Of a stretch of 57,266 nucleotides of DNA, positions 55,575 to 57,266 are shown one piece after another. The translations under genes and the position numbers were made by a program. Source of the stretch: Bacteroides rodentium JCM 16496 (lineage in GTDB: Bacteria; Bacteroidota; Bacteroidia; Bacteroidales; Bacteroidaceae); the NCBI RefSeq assembly GCF_000614125.1, contig NZ_BAKJ01000033.1, positions 1 to 57,266 on the forward strand, in the 5' to 3' direction. Below the pieces are notes generated by a model. That model saw only the letters and a list, made by a program, of their open reading frames with translations, did no database searches and was not told the DNA's origin. Position 1 is the first letter of the stretch. Every line of letters starts with the position of its first letter.

Positions 55575-56915
55575 GTGGCTCAGAAACTTTGGGAAAAATC
55601 CGTTCAGGTAAATGAGGATATCGAACGCTTCACGGTAGGCCGTGACCGTGAAATGGACCTTTATTTGGCAAAGCACGATGTGCTGGGGTCTATGGCGCAC
55701 ATCACGATGCTCGAAAGCATTGGTTTGTTGACGAAGGAAGAACTGCGGCAATTGCTGACCGAATTGAAGGAAATCTATGCGATGGCCGAGCGTGGAGAAT
55801 TTGTGATAGAAGAGGGAGTGGAAGATGTTCACTCACAAGTGGAACTTATGCTGACGCGCAATTTGGGTGATATAGGTAAGAAAATACACAGCGGACGTTC
55901 GCGCAACGACCAGGTGTTGCTCGATTTGAAGCTCTTTACCCGTGCAGAGATAAAGGAGGTGGCGGAAGCTGTGGAACAATTGTTCCATGTGCTGGTTATG
56001 CAGAGCGAACGCTACAAGGATGTACTGATGCCGGGCTATACACACTTGCAGATAGCCATGCCGTCTTCTTTCGGACTTTGGTTTGGTGCATACGCCGAGA
56101 GCCTGGTGGACGATATGATGTTCCTTCAGGCAGCTTTCAAGATGTGCAACCGCAATCCTTTGGGCTCTGCTGCGGGATACGGTTCCTCGTTCCCGCTGAA
56201 CCGTACGATGACTACCCGTCTTTTGGGATTTGATTCCCTCAACTACAACGTAGTGTATGCCCAGATGGGGCGTGGCAAGATGGAGCGTAATGTAGCTTTC
56301 GCCCTTGCCAGTGTGGCCGGAACCATATCGAAATTGGCTTTTGACGCATGTATGTTCAACAGTCAGAACTTTGGTTTTGTGAAGCTGCCGGACGATTGCA
56401 CTACCGGTTCCAGCATCATGCCTCACAAGAAGAACCCGGACGTCTTTGAACTGACGCGTGCCAAGTGCAACAAACTGCAATCCCTTCCCCAGCAGATTAT
56501 GATGATAGCCAACAATCTTCCTTCCGGCTATTTCCGTGACTTGCAGATTATCAAAGAGGTCTTCCTGCCTGCTTTTCAGGAACTGAAAGACTGTCTGCAG
56601 ATGACGACTTACATTATGAATGAAATCAAGGTGAACGAACATATTCTTGATGATGACAAGTATCTGCTTATTTTCAGTGTGGAGGAAGTCAACCGCTTGG
56701 CACGTGAAGGGATGCCTTTCCGCGATGCCTACAAGAAGGTGGGACTGGATATTGAAGCCGGAAACTTCTCGCACAGCAAAGAGGTACATCATACTCATGA
56801 AGGCAGTATCGGAAACCTTTGCAACGATGAAGTCTCTGCCCTGATGCAGAAAGTGGTAGATAGTTTCAATTTTGAGACCATGCAAGCTGCAGAGAAAGAG
56901 TTGCTGGGCAGGTAA
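55575..56915 (+). CDS. argH: Argininosuccinate lyase
   Basis: Last step of arginine synthesis, releasing fumarate. The fumarase/aspartase-superfamily signature GSSIMPHKKNPD holds the catalytic serine loop; HSGRSRNDQV and GYTHLQIAMPSSFG are also typical. The 446 residues start at GTG (MAQKLWEKS). The upstream arginine step in the window is argF'. A tRNA fragment begins right after the stop. Confidence 0.95.
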   Translation: MAQKLWEKSVQVNEDIERFTVGRDREMDLYLAKHDVLGSMAHITMLESIGLLTKEELRQLLTELKEIYAMAERGEFVIEEGVEDVHSQVELMLTRNLGDIGKKIHSGRSRNDQVLLDLKLFTRAEIKEVAEAVEQLFHVLVMQSERYKDVLMPGYTHLQIAMPSSFGLWFGAYAESLVDDMMFLQAAFKMCNRNPLGSAAGYGSSFPLNRTMTTRLLGFDSLNYNVVYAQMGRGKMERNVAFALASVAGTISKLAFDACMFNSQNFGFVKLPDDCTTGSSIMPHKKNPDVFELTRAKCNKLQSLPQQIMMIANNLPSGYFRDLQIIKEVFLPAFQELKDCLQMTTYIMNEIKVNEHILDDDKYLLIFSVEEVNRLAREGMPFRDAYKKVGLDIEAGNFSHSKEVHHTHEGSIGNLCNDEVSALMQKVVDSFNFETMQAAEKELLGR

Positions 56916-56923
56916 AAGGTTCT

Positions 56924-56948
56924 GCGGGTTCAAGTCCCGCTTTGAGTA
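56924..56948 (+). pseudogene. 3' fragment of a tRNA-Leu gene
   Basis: Twenty-five bases here match the T-arm and 3' acceptor strand of the tRNA-Leu at 57170-57194 with one mismatch (24/25). It starts nine bases after the argH stop. There is no 5' half. It is a remnant of a tRNA-Leu copy, or an attachment-site scar from an element that recombined at tRNA-Leu. Confidence 0.8.
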
Positions 56949-56969
56949 CTGTACTTTTATAAAAAAAAA

Positions 56970-57001
56970 TTTGGCAGAAACGGGAAAACTGTTTATCTTT
57001 G
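56970..57001 (+). promoter_or_regulatory. Promoter of the tRNA-Gly/tRNA-Leu operon
   Basis: TTTG at 56970-56973 and TATCTTTG at 56994-57001, with a 20-base spacer: a full match to the Bacteroides -33/-7 promoter, 16 bases before tRNA-Gly. Confidence 0.75.
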
Positions 57002-57017
57002 CACCCGTTCTCCAAAT

Positions 57018-57090
57018 GCGGAAATAGCTCAGTTGGTAGAGCATAACCTTGCCAAGGTTAGGGTCGCGAGTTCGAGTCTCGTTTTCCGCT
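57018..57090 (+). tRNA. tRNA-Gly(GCC)
   Basis: 73 bases. The acceptor stem GCGGAAA pairs with TTTCCGC, the D-arm carries AGCTCAGTTGGTAGAGC, the anticodon loop shows GCC, the T-loop is TTCGAGT and the discriminator is T. CCA is not encoded. Confidence 0.95.
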
Positions 57091-57110
57091 CTCTTTTCCC
57101 TTTTTAGGAT

Positions 57111-57194
57111 GCTCGAATGGTGGAATGGTAGACACGAAGGACTTAAAATCCTTTGGCCATTGCGGCTGTGCGGGTTCAAGTCCCGCTTCGAGTA
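57111..57194 (+). tRNA. tRNA-Leu(UAA)
   Basis: 84 bases with a long variable arm. The acceptor GCTCGAA pairs with TTCGAGT, the D-arm is TGGTGGAATGGTAGACAC, the anticodon loop CTTAAAA carries TAA, the T-arm is GCGGG/CCCGC with TTCAAGT, and the discriminator is A. CCA is not encoded. A terminator follows. Confidence 0.95.
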
Positions 57195-57201
57195 CTCGAG
57201 T

Positions 57202-57237
57202 AAGCTCTGTGAATCATTGATTTGCAGAGCTTTTTTT
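57202..57237 (+). terminator. Terminator after tRNA-Leu
   Basis: AAGCTCTG (57202-57209) pairs with CAGAGCTT (57225-57232), and a run of seven T (57231-57237) overlaps its end. Confidence 0.88.
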
Positions 57238-57266
57238 ATAAGGTCTTGATATGAAAGACCGTTTCC

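Noticed and set aside
55833..57179. Long open frame opposite argH running through the tRNA genes
   Set aside because: It crosses two tRNA genes and the tRNA promoter and mirrors argH codons; not a gene.

Overview
The window reads as chromosomal DNA of a gut Bacteroides (Bacteroidales). The evidence is an adjacent SusC/SusD outer-membrane pair, an N-succinylornithine-type carbamoyltransferase gene, NigD-like and DUF6242 lipoproteins, upstream boxes of the form TAnnTTTG typical of the Bacteroides housekeeping sigma factor, and almost no Shine-Dalgarno sequences. I cannot fix the species. Most of the content is core metabolism and envelope biogenesis; I see no prophage, transposase, CRISPR array or antibiotic-resistance cassette.

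Layout. 0.3-5.6 kb: a SusC/SusD pair closed by a strong bidirectional terminator. 5.6-15.8 kb: asd, a Kef/CPA2-type antiporter, tcdA, lolD, a large outer-membrane beta-barrel protein, a helix-hairpin-helix membrane protein, a sodium-dependent NSS transporter and a VanZ-like protein. 15.8-22 kb: murF, then folP-dacA (c-di-AMP synthesis) and a TldD/TldE pair whose TldD carries a twin-arginine-like leader. 22-29.2 kb: two acyl/aminoacyl-transferase-like genes, lrgB-lrgA divergent from pta-ackA, and a secreted alkaline phosphatase. 29.3-34.7 kb (minus strand): glycosyltransferase, radC, a MIP18-type Fe-S factor, lpxH and a ChbG-type deacetylase fused to a serine hydrolase. 34.8-40.9 kb: efp divergent from rpmH, then a PASTA protein-rluD-ddl-acyltransferase-NigD-like-rhodanese run. 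41-53 kb (minus strand): argF', proA, proB, DUF2007, murI, two ompH/skp genes, bamA, uppS, a DUF6242 lipoprotein and ribD. 53-57.2 kb: prmC-recX, pyrE, a small SRPBCC protein, argH, a tRNA fragment, tRNA-Gly(GCC) and tRNA-Leu(UAA).

Themes. Envelope assembly dominates: peptidoglycan precursors (murF, murI, ddl, uppS), lipid A (lpxH), outer-membrane protein insertion (bamA, ompH) and lipoprotein export (lolD). Amino-acid synthesis from aspartate and glutamate (asd, proBA, argF', argH) is the second theme.

Two features cut across the window. First, fourteen genes carry sixteen frame breaks. Every one is repaired by adding a single base to a short run, which points to sequence error, not gene decay; I annotate these genes full length. 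Second, many spacers between co-directional genes consist of degenerate tandem repeats with a 7-base period lying just before the downstream start codon, while a separate 9-base-period family forms large inverted repeats between convergent genes. These repeat families, together with a 22-base palindromic array beside radC, are the structures least explained by ordinary annotation.
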